NCBI GenBank assembly: GCA_001600175.1
Contig: BCJC01000003.1
Coordinates: 1,178,001-1,242,000, forward strand
DNA from: Erythrobasidium yunnanense
Taxonomy: Eukaryota > Basidiomycota > Cystobasidiomycetes > Erythrobasidiales > Erythrobasidiaceae
Direction: 5' to 3'
Length of the DNA: 64,000 nucleotides
Shown here: positions 10,801-22,800 of the stretch, one piece after another
How the letters are laid out: each line of letters begins with the position of its first letter
Numbering within the stretch: the first letter of the stretch is position 1
The notes under the pieces: model-generated
Told to the model about the DNA's origin: nothing
The model's database searches: none
Seen by the model: the letters and a program-made list of their open reading frames with translations, nothing else
Made by a program: the position numbers and the translations under genes

Positions 10801-13800
10801 AAGTCTATTTGTACGCGATTACTGAAAAACGACTTGTTTGCGTACAATATGGACTAACAAGTGCAGTAAGTACTTCGGGATAAACGAACGATACTTGCTG
10901 AATATGACTATCATTGGGTCACAGTCTCCTCTCTACCGCCTATGTCCTCCAGCCTTTCACTCCCTCGCTCAAAGGAAGAGTAATACCTTTGAATAGCGGC
11001 CCGTCTATCCCGCTATCGCTTTACAGTAAACCAGCCCGCAACATGTCTGTGAACCAACTTCAGCTATACGTGCCAGCATGTCGGAATCTCAAAATCATAG
11101 ATCGGGTGGCGCAAGTTCTACTGCTTCTACCTTGTCTCCGTCGAGCGATAGACCATTGTTGCCAACCCTCGGTGACCCTATTCTACTATTCGACGATTCG
11201 GCCAACATGACTACAAACATTCGTTCACGCCCCTCTGTCACCTCTGTGGCCACGCTATTGAGCAGGGTCGACCAAGTGCTTTTCGGAGACGCGCAGGCGT
11301 CACGCCCTCTCACAGGCGCGCGAGTTGCTGCGAGGCGTGGTTCCTTCACTCATTCTGCCATGGAAACAGCCCTGACTGGGTTCGAAGATCCTCATCCGGC
11401 AGGCAGATACTCGCCTGGTCCTGCACTTCCACCGCCTCCTCCTTACTCTCCTCGACGTAGTCGCAGCCGAGAGCAGCCTCAAGGACGCAGAAGCGCACAG
11501 CGTACACACGCAAGGGAGTATTCTCGTCGCAGCTCTGCACATTCTTCCTCAAACTCTGGTCGAAGTGCACCCCAAGAGGAGCACTTCCCCCCGCATCCGC
11601 ATGGGCACGCTCTGACTTCTATACCTACTACACCACTTAGGAATCCTCGAAGATCTACTCGACCTGGGCGTTCACCATCTCGCTCGTCCGAGCAAAGCAG
11701 TGAGCGCTCGAGCAACCTGAGTCTGTCTGATCTGGATAGCAACTCTGCTTGGAGCGGGGTAGAGTCCCTGAGTGGGGAATCCGACTTTAGCACCTCTTCG
11801 AAGTACTCCGGGGACAGCGTCCGTCATGCGAAGGCCTTCGAAGGAGGGCGAATTGAGTATATTCGAAGACGCTCGATGCATCGACCTTGTCAACAGGACG
11901 AGACAAATCAAGGATCCAAGACATTGAAAATCACGAGGAATCTGGAAGATGAGTACCGCCGAATGAAGCTAGTCAAGACCCAGAAAACACATTTTAGTGG
12001 ACCCACGAAGCATGTTCGACAAAACTTGCGCTTGGTGGGCTCGACTCGTGGGATCTTCGACAGCAGGGCAGCCGGGAGACCCGATAATCGCGGTCGACAA
12101 GAGCAGACGAAACAGGAACGTAGCTTTCATCGATGAAGCTTCGCAGTTTGGGCGCGTTATTAGACGACTCAATTGTAAACACTGCAAATTCTATTTGTAC
12201 ACAACTACTGGAGAACGATTTGCTTGCATACAAACTGAACGAGCGGAATGCGTTTTCACTACGGAAAATGATGAACGAATTACGGCCTGGCGACCAGAAG
12301 GTCCTGAACTCACCTGCTTTAAATCACGATTCTAGTCATGACAGTGGGCGACATGCTGGCGCGTGCGGTATTGGGTGGGATGGCTGGCGTTTCAGCCGTG
12401 CCGACGGTACCATCGGGTTTCTCGAGACCCCTGTATGTCATCGCTCAGCTAATTCACCATCTTCTGAGAATGAAGATCTCTCACCAGCTAGAAACCAATA
12501 AGAATGCCTCGATCAGAGGCAGCAATGTACCAGCATTGCTAACATCATCGTGCTTCTCGATGACCGTCAGGCAGTCACTGAGCTTGGTCCACAAAGGCGA
12601 GAAATCGAAGCCATTGTATAGTTCGTCGACCTTGTTCGGTACTGGGTCGTCTTGGATGCTTGGTACCTGGATCGTGAGAGGATCCGCTGTCTTCTTCTCA
12701 GCAGGGCTCTCAACGGCGGTGGTCGTGGAGGCATCTTCAGCCTTGTTCTTCGCCCCCTCGGCCTTTCTGCGTTCATCCTCCTCCTTCTGCTTAGCTTCGA
12801 GCTCAGCCTTCTTCTTCTTCAGCATCTTAGCTTGTTGTTGCTTTGCATGCTCCAGAGTCTTCAGAACTCGGAGAATCTTAGCTTGCTTACTGCTTGCTTG
12901 GCTGAATTTGCCCAGAGTGCTAGAACTGGTAGCGGTTTCACCTCTGGCAAGTATCGACTCCAGCTCGCCCAGGTCTTCAATAAGATCCTTTGCATACCGC
13001 TGAGCAAGCCCGATAAGCTCCTGGGAGATGATGTCTCTAGCTTCCGGTAGATACCAGAGGTTGTGGATAAGGCTTAAAGCTGCCGAAAACATCTTGCTGC
13101 TGCATTCACCGAGATCGAGAATGTTTACGACCATCTTGACATAATTTGCTGGAAGGCGAGGAGCAGACTTGACGAGGCGCATATCATCCTTCTTATCGTC
13201 TTTCTTCTCCTCTGACGTACTGCCCGCGGGTACCTCGAGGGGAAGCAGCGCTGCCGACGAGGAGACACTGGCAGACGCTGGTTGCGAAGTTCCTTGTGCA
13301 TCTGAGGTAGGCTGTGTGGGCGTAGATGCCACGTCAGAAATCGACGAGAATTCTTCATTGAGCTGTCGCAGCGGAACAGTGATGTGCGCCAATAGCTTCG
13401 TAAGGGCTTCCATGATAGATGGCGACTTGGTCAGACTCTCTCTATCCAGTAGAGCCAGCAAGACGACAATAGGATAACTCTTCTCTTTGGTCTGCGAGTT
13501 CTCCCTTTCTTTTCCTTTGCCCTTTTCTTTCTTACCGGTCCCCGGCGCCCGCTTTCCAGTCCCGTCTTTCGTAAGATTGATTGCGAGATCTTGTTCGGTG
13601 AGGAAGTATGCTGCACTTGCATCGTTCGCGGCTACAAGGTAAGCAAGAGCCTCGAGAGAACGCTGAACGGGCAGGTGTGGTACAGCATCACCAGATGGCG
13701 CTCCCGCCAGAGCTGTGGCAAGGTTTGAGTTGTTGCCGGGAGTAGCTGGTGCGGCTGAGGATGGAGCAGCCGGCGTGCTTGGCCCTTTGCCCTTGTTGAG

Positions 13801-16800
13801 CAGCTTGCCTGTCTTGGAGAGGCTCATTTGAGAGAATGTTCTATCGACGATCGCACCACCACCTGCATCTTTGGTTCCATCGAAGAGAATGCCAAGCAGA
13901 AGGTTGATTAGTTCGACCCGAGTCTTGCCATTCTCACATAGATGTATAAGGATATTTTGAAGAGCGCTTTTCTTGAGAGGAGGTGGGAAGAATAGAAGAC
14001 GGACTAGTGTTGTAACGCCTGTTTTGTCTAGCAATTGGACGGCTTCACGCTTCGGTACCAATTTCTTCGCGGGTACCGCTTGTGAGCGGCCGCCGAACAA
14101 CTGCTGTCGTAACTGCTGTCGTAAGCCTCCTGGACCGCCACGGGCACGCATCGAGCGGTGAGCTCTCATTTCGCGATCTCTGAGAGCCTCGTATCTGAGC
14201 ATACCCCATCTTGTCATCAGTATTGTACGCGAAACATGTCCATTATCACTCACTCGGCTAAGAGGTCGGGCGGTAGCGCGCCTAGCATTTCCTCGCCTTG
14301 ATCTAGTAGGACAGTCTGGCGAAGTTGAGGATCGAGAGAAGCGAGGAAAGTTGCGGGATCAAGTTCAAGCATTCCAGTCGCCCCTCCAGCTGGCCCAGAG
14401 CCGTCTGCAGTTCCTGCATTCGCTGGAGCAGTACTGTCTTGCGCTTGAGCTGCTGCCTGCATTCGCTGCTGACGAGCTCGTTCGGCAGCTTCCTGTGCAA
14501 GCACCTCAGCTCGCAACTCGGGCGGTAGTGCATCTAGGAATTCAGCATTGATGGTGGTTGAAGCTGCAGCAGCGGCCGCAGCTGCAGTATTGCTGGGTGC
14601 AGCAGCAGCGCGTGTTTCTCGGAAGTGTTGATTGAGAACTCTGCGGAGCAGTCTCTATCAGCGGCCGCAAACTACTCAATCTGGTCTGACTCACTCTTCT
14701 CGCATGTCATCTGGCAGCGCCTCTAGGAAGGTTGGGTCGATTCCTGTATCTGTAATGTCGACCGTGCTGCCGTGAATTTCGATCGTTACTCTCGGCGCGC
14801 TGTTCGAAGGGCCCGACTGAGGCTCTTGCTCGGCAGCCGATTCAGTGACTAACTCTTCTTCAGTAACTCCAGGTGCCTCCGCGACACCTGCTGGGTCAGT
14901 ACCGCCCATTTCAACGTCTTCGGATCTGATCTCAGATGCCGCGGATTCAGGGACTGCAGTGGTGGCGCTCGTCGCTGGCATGCTTTGTGAATCCGTGTCC
15001 AGGCTGCCACAAGCTACGGGTGCCGGCGCAGCCGCTGACAAGCGTGCCGCGAGGTTCATAACTTCCGTCAAGTCTTCTCGCGTAGGCGTAGCACTTCTCC
15101 CTTGTGCTGAAGAGGGTATTTGTGATGCATTGGGCGTGTTGGCTTGTGCTTGTCGGCGACGTTCGAGCCGTTCCCGCCAGGACGGCCGCTCCGACACTGA
15201 AGGTACAGCTTGCTGCTGAGAGACTGGTGTTTGCGGTGTCGCAGAAGCGGACGAAGATGCTTCAGCTTGTGTAAAAGCGGTCTCGGAAGCCGCAGTTGCA
15301 CCTTGCGGCACAGCGGACATCGTCGGTGCTACTTCGTCAGGAGCTGGACCTGAATCCTGTTCCATTTCAGTCGGAGCTGACTCTTGGCTTTCTTGTACAC
15401 TTTCTACAGCTGCTGAAGCTTCTTGTTGCTCGTGTAAAGCCTTCTGTCGAGCTTCCTCCTGCTTCTTCTCCTTCTCTGGCCGCAACACAGCTGCTACGCG
15501 CTTGCTCAGGAGACCGATACGTTCAGAGGCCGACATACCTCCGCCAAAGATGGTGGATTCCTCCGTCCACCTGCTGACGGTAGGAGCTGGAGAGAGGGCG
15601 GGGTTGACGATAGCTTCATTGATGAGCTGAGCTTCGAGAGCGGCAGGATTGATTGGCGCGGCTTCTGCATTGGCGGGACGGTGTCGAGATGCGCGCTCCG
15701 GTCGTTCGTGATGCCTCTCCATGCCGCTGAGGAGGTTTTGCAAAATGGCAAGACCGGGTGGTCCCCCTGCTCCTCCCTCGCCGGCGCCGCCTACGACAGG
15801 CGCAGGCACAGCGCCTCCGTGACCTTGTGTATTGCCAAAGACTTGCTGAAGTAGCTGGCCTGCTCCGGTTCCGATCATATCTTCGAGCGATTGAACCCAT
15901 TCTTGATAGTCTGAGCCAGGTCTGGCGCCGCCTCGATGTCTTTGGCGCGAACTTCCCGCAAATGCTTCTCTGCCCGCACGATGTCTGCCAGCATCAGAAT
16001 TGTCGACTAGCAGGGAATGCTGGCCCAAAGCTGGAGGCTGTGCAGATCTTTGGCCAGCAGATCTACGAGCAGCACCAGCAGGCCCTGCGATGTTGATGTC
16101 AGTGTTTTAACCTCAAGCTGTGTAGAAATATCCCCACCGCCAACACCGATGGAAAGGACTCGCTCGCCAGCAGGATCCTCTTGAATTGTCAGGTGCAGAT
16201 CATTGCCCTCGCCGCCAGCGCCCAGTAGGTCTTGGAACATACCTGTTGTACATAATCAGCTCTGCTGTACTACTATGGATCACCGACCAACCATGTATAT
16301 CGCCCGGAACAGTATCTGGATCCGCTTCATCACTCGGCTCGTCCTCGTCGCGCTCGTCGTCAAGTACGCCACCTTCTTCGTCGTCATCTGGGCCGTCGTT
16401 GCCTTCAAGATCGCCATCGTCGATAGGCGGTCCGCCCTCATCCCCGAAGTCGATTCGGACCATGCCGCCCATGTCAGGCTCACCTAGCATATCCATCTCG
16501 TTGGCTAACATCTGCCCTGTAAAGTCGTCTACAGGCTCTAATTGGCCATTTCGAAGTGCAGCTGTGAGCTCAGCTTGAATGCCAAGTCCCGCGTCCGCAT
16601 CGTCGCCATCATCCATTTCGTCGCCAAAGTGATCGTCATCGTCGTTGTCCATTTCGTCTTCATCTTCGTTCTCGCTGTCATCTGACGAAGAATCGTCTAT
16701 ATCGTCTGCGCCCTCCATAGCATCGCGCATTTCATGAGCCATTGCCATTTCATCGTCTTCATCCATGTCCGACTCGTCGCTGACATCACTGTGATCAGAT

Positions 16801-19800
16801 GAGAAAACCGCTTTCAGTCTTTGAGATACAGGCGAAAGCACATAGGTCCTCACCTTGGAACCACACCCTCCTCTTCCATCAAGTCGTCCTCATTGCCCCA
16901 TTCTTCCATCTCTTCTTCAACTTCCTCTGATGACATGTATTGCTCTTCTGCGTTGGCGGGCTCTAGCTGACCTTCAAACATGCCTAATGCTGAGTTGCGA
17001 TAGACATCCATAGTTTCATCGCCTTCGCCTGGCATCTCTTCGCGATCGTCTTCGTCCATGTCCATATCGGCTTCTTCCATATCACCCTCCTCTGATGCAG
17101 ACTCTTCTTCTAGGATGACGGGCTCCGGTAGAGGAGCCTGCGCCAGCAAAGCATTGTCATTGTCGACTGCTCTGCTGATCTTCGTAACAAGCTTGGTCAA
17201 CAGCTCCAGCGGACTAAGGATTGCGTTGATGAGAACCTGGACCGATGGATAGTTGAGATCGACATCAGATAAAGAGCTGGTGAGGATTGCGGCGAAGTTC
17301 TTCTCTAGCATGAGTTTCGCTATTTGAACGGAGAGATCTGTGTGGGAGCGATCCACGGTCGGCATTGTATGACCGCCAGGCGGGACTGGTGGTGCCAGTA
17401 GGCGCGAACACAGACTGCTCAGAGACGAGAGTCTGCCGTACTTTGCATTCATCGATTCAGGTATACTTGCTGCATCTCTGAACGCTTTGGCGACAGCGTC
17501 AAGAACGGTTCTCCGAACAAGAGTAATTTCCTGAGAGGGCTCCTCCTTTGTGTCGCTTGATTTGCGCTGTACTTCGCTACATAAGGCAATTAGCACACCG
17601 ATGGCCTGACTCGAAAGTGCGAATCTCTTGCGAGATTCCGAAGTGGCATCGGGGACCAAGGAGCTTGTAGGAATGACTTCCGACAGTAGGTAGCCCATGA
17701 AGAGTTTGCCTTTGCCTGATTTGCTGGTTGTAGAGCCACCTGGGGTTGCTGATGAGAGCTCGTTGTTCTTCCGCTTGTATGACAGCAAGGCATACTTGCA
17801 GGGCATATAGGAAGTAACGAGCTCGTATAAACATGTGAGATAGAAAGAAGCGTAGTTGTAGTCTTGAATGCTCTGAGGCACATTGGCACTTGACACGTCT
17901 TTCGCTGGTACAGCAGATGCTGTTTCGCTCGTTGGTAGCTGTGCCGGTAGTGTAGCAGACGACGAATCTCCTTTGACCTGAGCCTCGGTGCCAGCTACAG
18001 TTGGTGCTTGCGAAGCTGAAGATAAGAGAGCCCGGGCGATAGCGGAGTGTGCCTGATCAATCAGGAAATGCAGAACGTCCTCGACTTCAGGAGCCGCCGT
18101 CAAGGCCTTTGGTCCCGTTTTGACAGCGTCTTCGCTTATCATGTCCTGATCGCCATCTTTGGCAGAAGCCTCGGTAGCTTTGGCATCAGGTGGTGCGTGG
18201 GTTGCCGGTTCTTGCGAATCTACCTTTCTCCTAACTAATACTTCGCCGATAGGCCCGTCTGCTAGCTGACAAAGTTCTTGCGTTACTTCCATGAAGGTTT
18301 CGGTATCTCTGTAGGCATCGGCAACAAGATCGCGGCCGTAGCTACCGACGTCTGCACTATTGCGATGAGAGGCCTTGGAAAGCCAGCTTCCGATATGCAA
18401 GCCCATAAGGGACTTGACGGTTTCTCTGTCTTCGACAGCATGCCGCAAGATGAGCAGCGCGAAGAGCTGAAAGTTGTTATCGCTTTTATGGTTGCCGTCA
18501 TAGATAGACATAAGTGCCTTGAGACCGCCGCGTTCTACGAAGTTGCGAGCAACCTCAAAGCGCCTAGTCAGGAATATCAGAAGGCGCATCGATGACTGGA
18601 ACTCTGCCTGATCTTTCAGGCCATGCTGCAAGACGTGTAGGCAGAGCTCGAAGAGGGCCTCCCGACTTTCCTTGAATGCAGGGCCTCGAAGAGTTGGATC
18701 TTTCGTATTATCCGCTGCGTTACTCTCGTCTGCCTCCATGCCAAGGCTGGCTGCGCCTCGAGCATCATAAGGAAGTTCGGACCGAGCCAGGATCATCTCT
18801 GCCAGAAGCATGATGGATGCCAGCCATTTAGGGCGAGTGTCCACCGTGTAGGTGCCCTGGAAGTATTCCTTGACCAGAGTATCAACAGGTGCCATGAATT
18901 TTTCGTGAAGGGCATCTGCAGCGCGACGGAAGGAATTATCGGAGAAAATGAGGGCCGCAAGCCGTACTCGCACAGCTATGCCTTTCTCCCTTGCGATGGT
19001 AGGTTCGCCAGAAGTCTGTACCAGCTTAGTCAAGGCTTGGAGAATGCCTTCCAAGCCTCGGCTGACATCATAGATGCCAGAGCTGCTATTGAAGTCTATA
19101 GTCTTGAGAGCGTCGCGGATATCGAAGACAAGCTCGCCGTGATCCTGTGACAATGTCAGGGATCGATCGATGAATGTTGTCTTAACACTGTCTCTTTGGA
19201 TATCCAGATCGGCTTTCGAATACCTCTTTGCGGATTCTTTGCCCTTGACCGAAGCTGCTGACTCGATCTGCTCTGCAGCAGCATCTACAGCTGGTGTCGC
19301 GGTTTCTGGTACATCACTGGTATGATCCGTCATGTCGACTTCCAAAGGTGTCGCTGGCGCAGGTGGAGTGCTACTTCCTGCCTCTGTTGATGCTGGCTGA
19401 GCTGTAGTAGGGGCTGCAGTTGCGTCTGTACCTGGCGGAGCTACTGCAGGCACGGCCGCCTCTGCGGCAGCTGCTTGAGCTGCTTCTCGGGTACGAGCTG
19501 CAGCGACTACATCTGGATGGGACATCAGATAGTCTGCGGCAGTTGCTAGATTGTTCATCCTTCGAATCAAAGCTTGCTCGCATGCCTGTCTTGGGAAGCC
19601 CATCTCCATCAAGCTTGTAACATGCTCCTGATTAGGCTGCGTTTGTACTCGACTTGGCAAGCCGGTGGGGAATGGTGTAGCGGCAACGTTCTCCGAAGTT
19701 TCGCCTTGGGACTCTAGGATGTGCAGAATTATGCGAAAGACAGCTCTCACGATGATAGGTGGCGAAGGACCGAGGAAGTCGGACTGCCATATTTCGTTCA

Positions 19801-22800
19801 CTGCAGGCAGCACACGAGCGCGCAGCTTGACGAGGAACGCGTTGGGATCGAAGAATGATGGGCTCTTCGAATCCTGAGTAAGCAGGAGAAGATGGCCAGG
19901 GCTCAGTAGGGTCTTGTGGCCGGTAATAGTGTCGAATACGCCCAGTACAACCTTGAGGCCTCCGACTGCGTGAATCAGGCGCAATCTTGCGCTGGAGTCA
20001 CGGTCGGCCTCGGGTATTAGAGTGAGTTCGGCTGCTTCATCCGAGTACCTCTTCAACAACTCGATAAGCCGAGGAATACCTTGGTGCTTGTCTAGTGCTT
20101 TGAGGAATATTAGGTGAAGACCGGCAACAGACGATCTTTCCGAGGTGAGGAGATCTGCCATGAGCTTGATCATCAGAGTCGAATATTCGAAATTGACTGA
20201 TGCCTTCGGGGCTGAAGGCCAGCGAAGGTTTTGAGCTACTCCGAGTGCTATTGCGTTGGCAATGTATGTAGCATCTTTACGTTGTTGAGTGTCGATAGAT
20301 GACCGGCGACTATTGTGAATCGTCATGACCCCTTGCAAAAAGGTCTTTATCGCTTCTGGAATGGTGGTAAACACTTGCTTGAGGGCCTTTGCATTCTTCA
20401 GCTTGCTTTCAGGCCATTCAGCAGCCTTGCTTTGTTCTGGCTCGGTGCTTGTGCCTTCAACACCTGATGTAGCGGGTGCCTGGGCGTCTAGTGTAGAGGA
20501 GTCTGTCTCCATCGCTGATGTCTCCACCTTCGGGGTGATCGGCGTCAATGGAGACTTGGCTTTGCTGCTTTCTGGAAGCTGTGCTTTCAGGCACACGTGG
20601 GAGAGGATACAGGCTCGATATATAGCGCAGAAGTCGTGAATCAACTTGCTATCGTCAGCGCTCTTCAGGTTGGCCAGAAGCTGTGTCGAAGGTTGTCTAC
20701 TCATGTAGGTGTCCATGGAGTGCAGCTCGCTCAGGATAGTCAGAATAAGCTGACTCTTGACCAATCTACGGAAGACTTCATTGGCGGTCTTCAAAGCCTC
20801 GCTCGTGCTCGGCGATAGCATCTCGTCGACTCTTGCTTGAACGGCAGTGACATCGAAAGGAGAGTCATCTGAGAGTGAGAATTGCCAGAAATCTTTGACC
20901 TCGGTCAGAGCAGCTCTGACGTGTGACAGCAGTGCCTTCAGAAGAGGTCCCGAAGAGTGCTCATTCAGCGTTAAAAAGACTGTTGTGAGACCTGGGAATG
21001 GCGACTGCTGGTTGACGTCGTACGGGATGCATGGGAGAGTGAAGAGGCGAAGGAGGGGGTCCAGACCGTCTTTCTTGATATATTCTTTGCAGTGAGACGG
21101 AGTACTGAAGAAGCCCTCGAGGAACTGTGCAAGCATAACGTATCAGCCGGAGCCTGTCATATTAGGTAATCTGGGATGCCACTCACTCTTCCTGTGATCG
21201 CTATGAATGTCAACATCTGGTTATCATCCTTTCGTGATTCTGCATCGGGCGAAATGCTTGCAGGTGCGGGGGTGCTCTCGTCTGTCATAGCAATATCACC
21301 GACTTCTTCTCGCTGAGCTTGAGCGAGGTTCGCTGAAGTTGCGGCAGACTGTACGGTCTCAACTTGCATAAGGCGGTAACCTTCTGGATTCTTTGGCTGT
21401 ACCTCTTGTCCTTTCTGATAGAGGTCTTCCAAAAGCTTTGTAATAGCTCGGAAGACTGGCTCTTTCAGCTTTGGGTGGTGACGGACAAGCTCGTCGAAGT
21501 TTGCGCCGACGACGACTGCGTTCTCACGGTCATTCAGAACGCGAGCATGCTTGTCCGACTGGAAGATCTCGAAGAATTTGTCGATAATGCTCAATCGGCT
21601 GTCTAGAAATTGCTTGAGACCGGCTTCATTCAGACACAGCGCTCCAATGGCTGTGGGAATAGCTGACAGGACCTGGAAGCACGTTGTGTTAGTAAGATGA
21701 CGCAAATGTAAGCAAACATGATGAACGTACATCAAGGGAAGGCTCGATATCGCCTTCTTGAATTGCGTCATAGAAAGTATCTGGAACCTTGCCTTCTTGC
21801 AGAATCCCTAACGAAGTAGGCTCGTTATGCACGAAAGTGAGCATAATGTTGATAGCTAAAGCTAGGTTTTGGGGTCCGAAGACTCGACGATGCTGCATGA
21901 CGAGCTTGCACGACTGCACGAGGGAAGAGTCGATCAAGTTGCGAACACCTTCTTGATTGCCTCCGCTCCCCATAAGACGCTGTAAGCATCTGAATAGGGA
22001 CTTGAGAAGCGTAGACTCTGGGAAGGAAAGCATCTCTGCGTAATATCAAGATTGTCAGGCCATCAAAAAATTGTACGCCGGCTATCTCGATACTCACCTC
22101 CTTCCTGATCCGACGGGCTGCTATCGAGTCTGCTCTGATCAAGTTGCACGCCATTGAGGACCAGCTTGTGCACTCGCTCGACGAAGATCCCCAAACCTCC
22201 GGCGGACGCGAAAGGGTTGGCAGCATTTGCAAAGGAGTAAGTGAAGTTGTCCAGAAACGTGACAGAGCGGTTCGCTACGAGTAACGAATCGGGAGTATCC
22301 TTGATCTCTTTCGTAAGCTCGATCAGGAGAGGGATAATGCCTGCCCCGAGAAGCATATTTCCTGCAAAGCCCGTTGTCTGGAGATGCATGAGAAAGTTAA
22401 AGAGTGCATCGATGTACTCGGCATTGGCTTCAGCTACAAGGTTAGTCGTCAAATCAGTGAAAACCCCGACATGTAACCGGGCAGGTAGACGTACTGTTCT
22501 CCGCCTGCAGGTCTGTTGCTAATCGCCTGAGGATGCTCATAAGGGTGCCGTGATTGACCGAGACAGAGAGTGAAGAGGTGACTTCTCCGACCTTGTTCCG
22601 AATGCGGGAGACAGTGTCTAAGGTGAGGAGAGCTACCGTTCTGATGCTAATCGGTACTTGAGAGTCCGGATTAACTAGGTCGGCTAGTTGAGCAACAAAA
22701 TCTGGCTCAAACAGGAAGATGGTCGACTCTGCCACGGTGTCTGCAGTGGTGTGTACTGCACCAAAGTTCAGCTAATAAAAAAGTCGCCTTAAAGTGATTT

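Larger units (their letters stand above)
9841..12484 (-). other. 2.6-kb intron of TOM1 holding two nested plus-strand genes
   Basis: The upstream TOM1 exon ends in LLPLIEAFLLVSS followed by a GTGAGA donor at 12484. The next in-frame TOM1 exon starts at 9840 (LARQSSLEQQ) after a GGAAG acceptor, and a TOM1-like linker and HECT domain follow. Nothing between them reads as HECT-ligase sequence on the minus strand. Every other intron measured in the window is about 36-160 nt, so this one is roughly 20-50 times the local size. It contains two tandem plus-strand coding regions described separately. The exact acceptor is a best guess. Confidence 0.65.

Noticed and set aside
9841-12484. TOM1 split into two separate minus-strand genes
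   Set aside because: The upstream frame ends at a consensus GTGAGA donor mid-domain and the downstream part has no start codon, so one gene with a long intron is simpler.
12338-13003. Plus-strand 221-codon frame opposite TOM1
   Set aside because: It is the antisense shadow of the 590-codon TOM1 exon, with Ser/Leu/Phe-rich composition typical of shadows.
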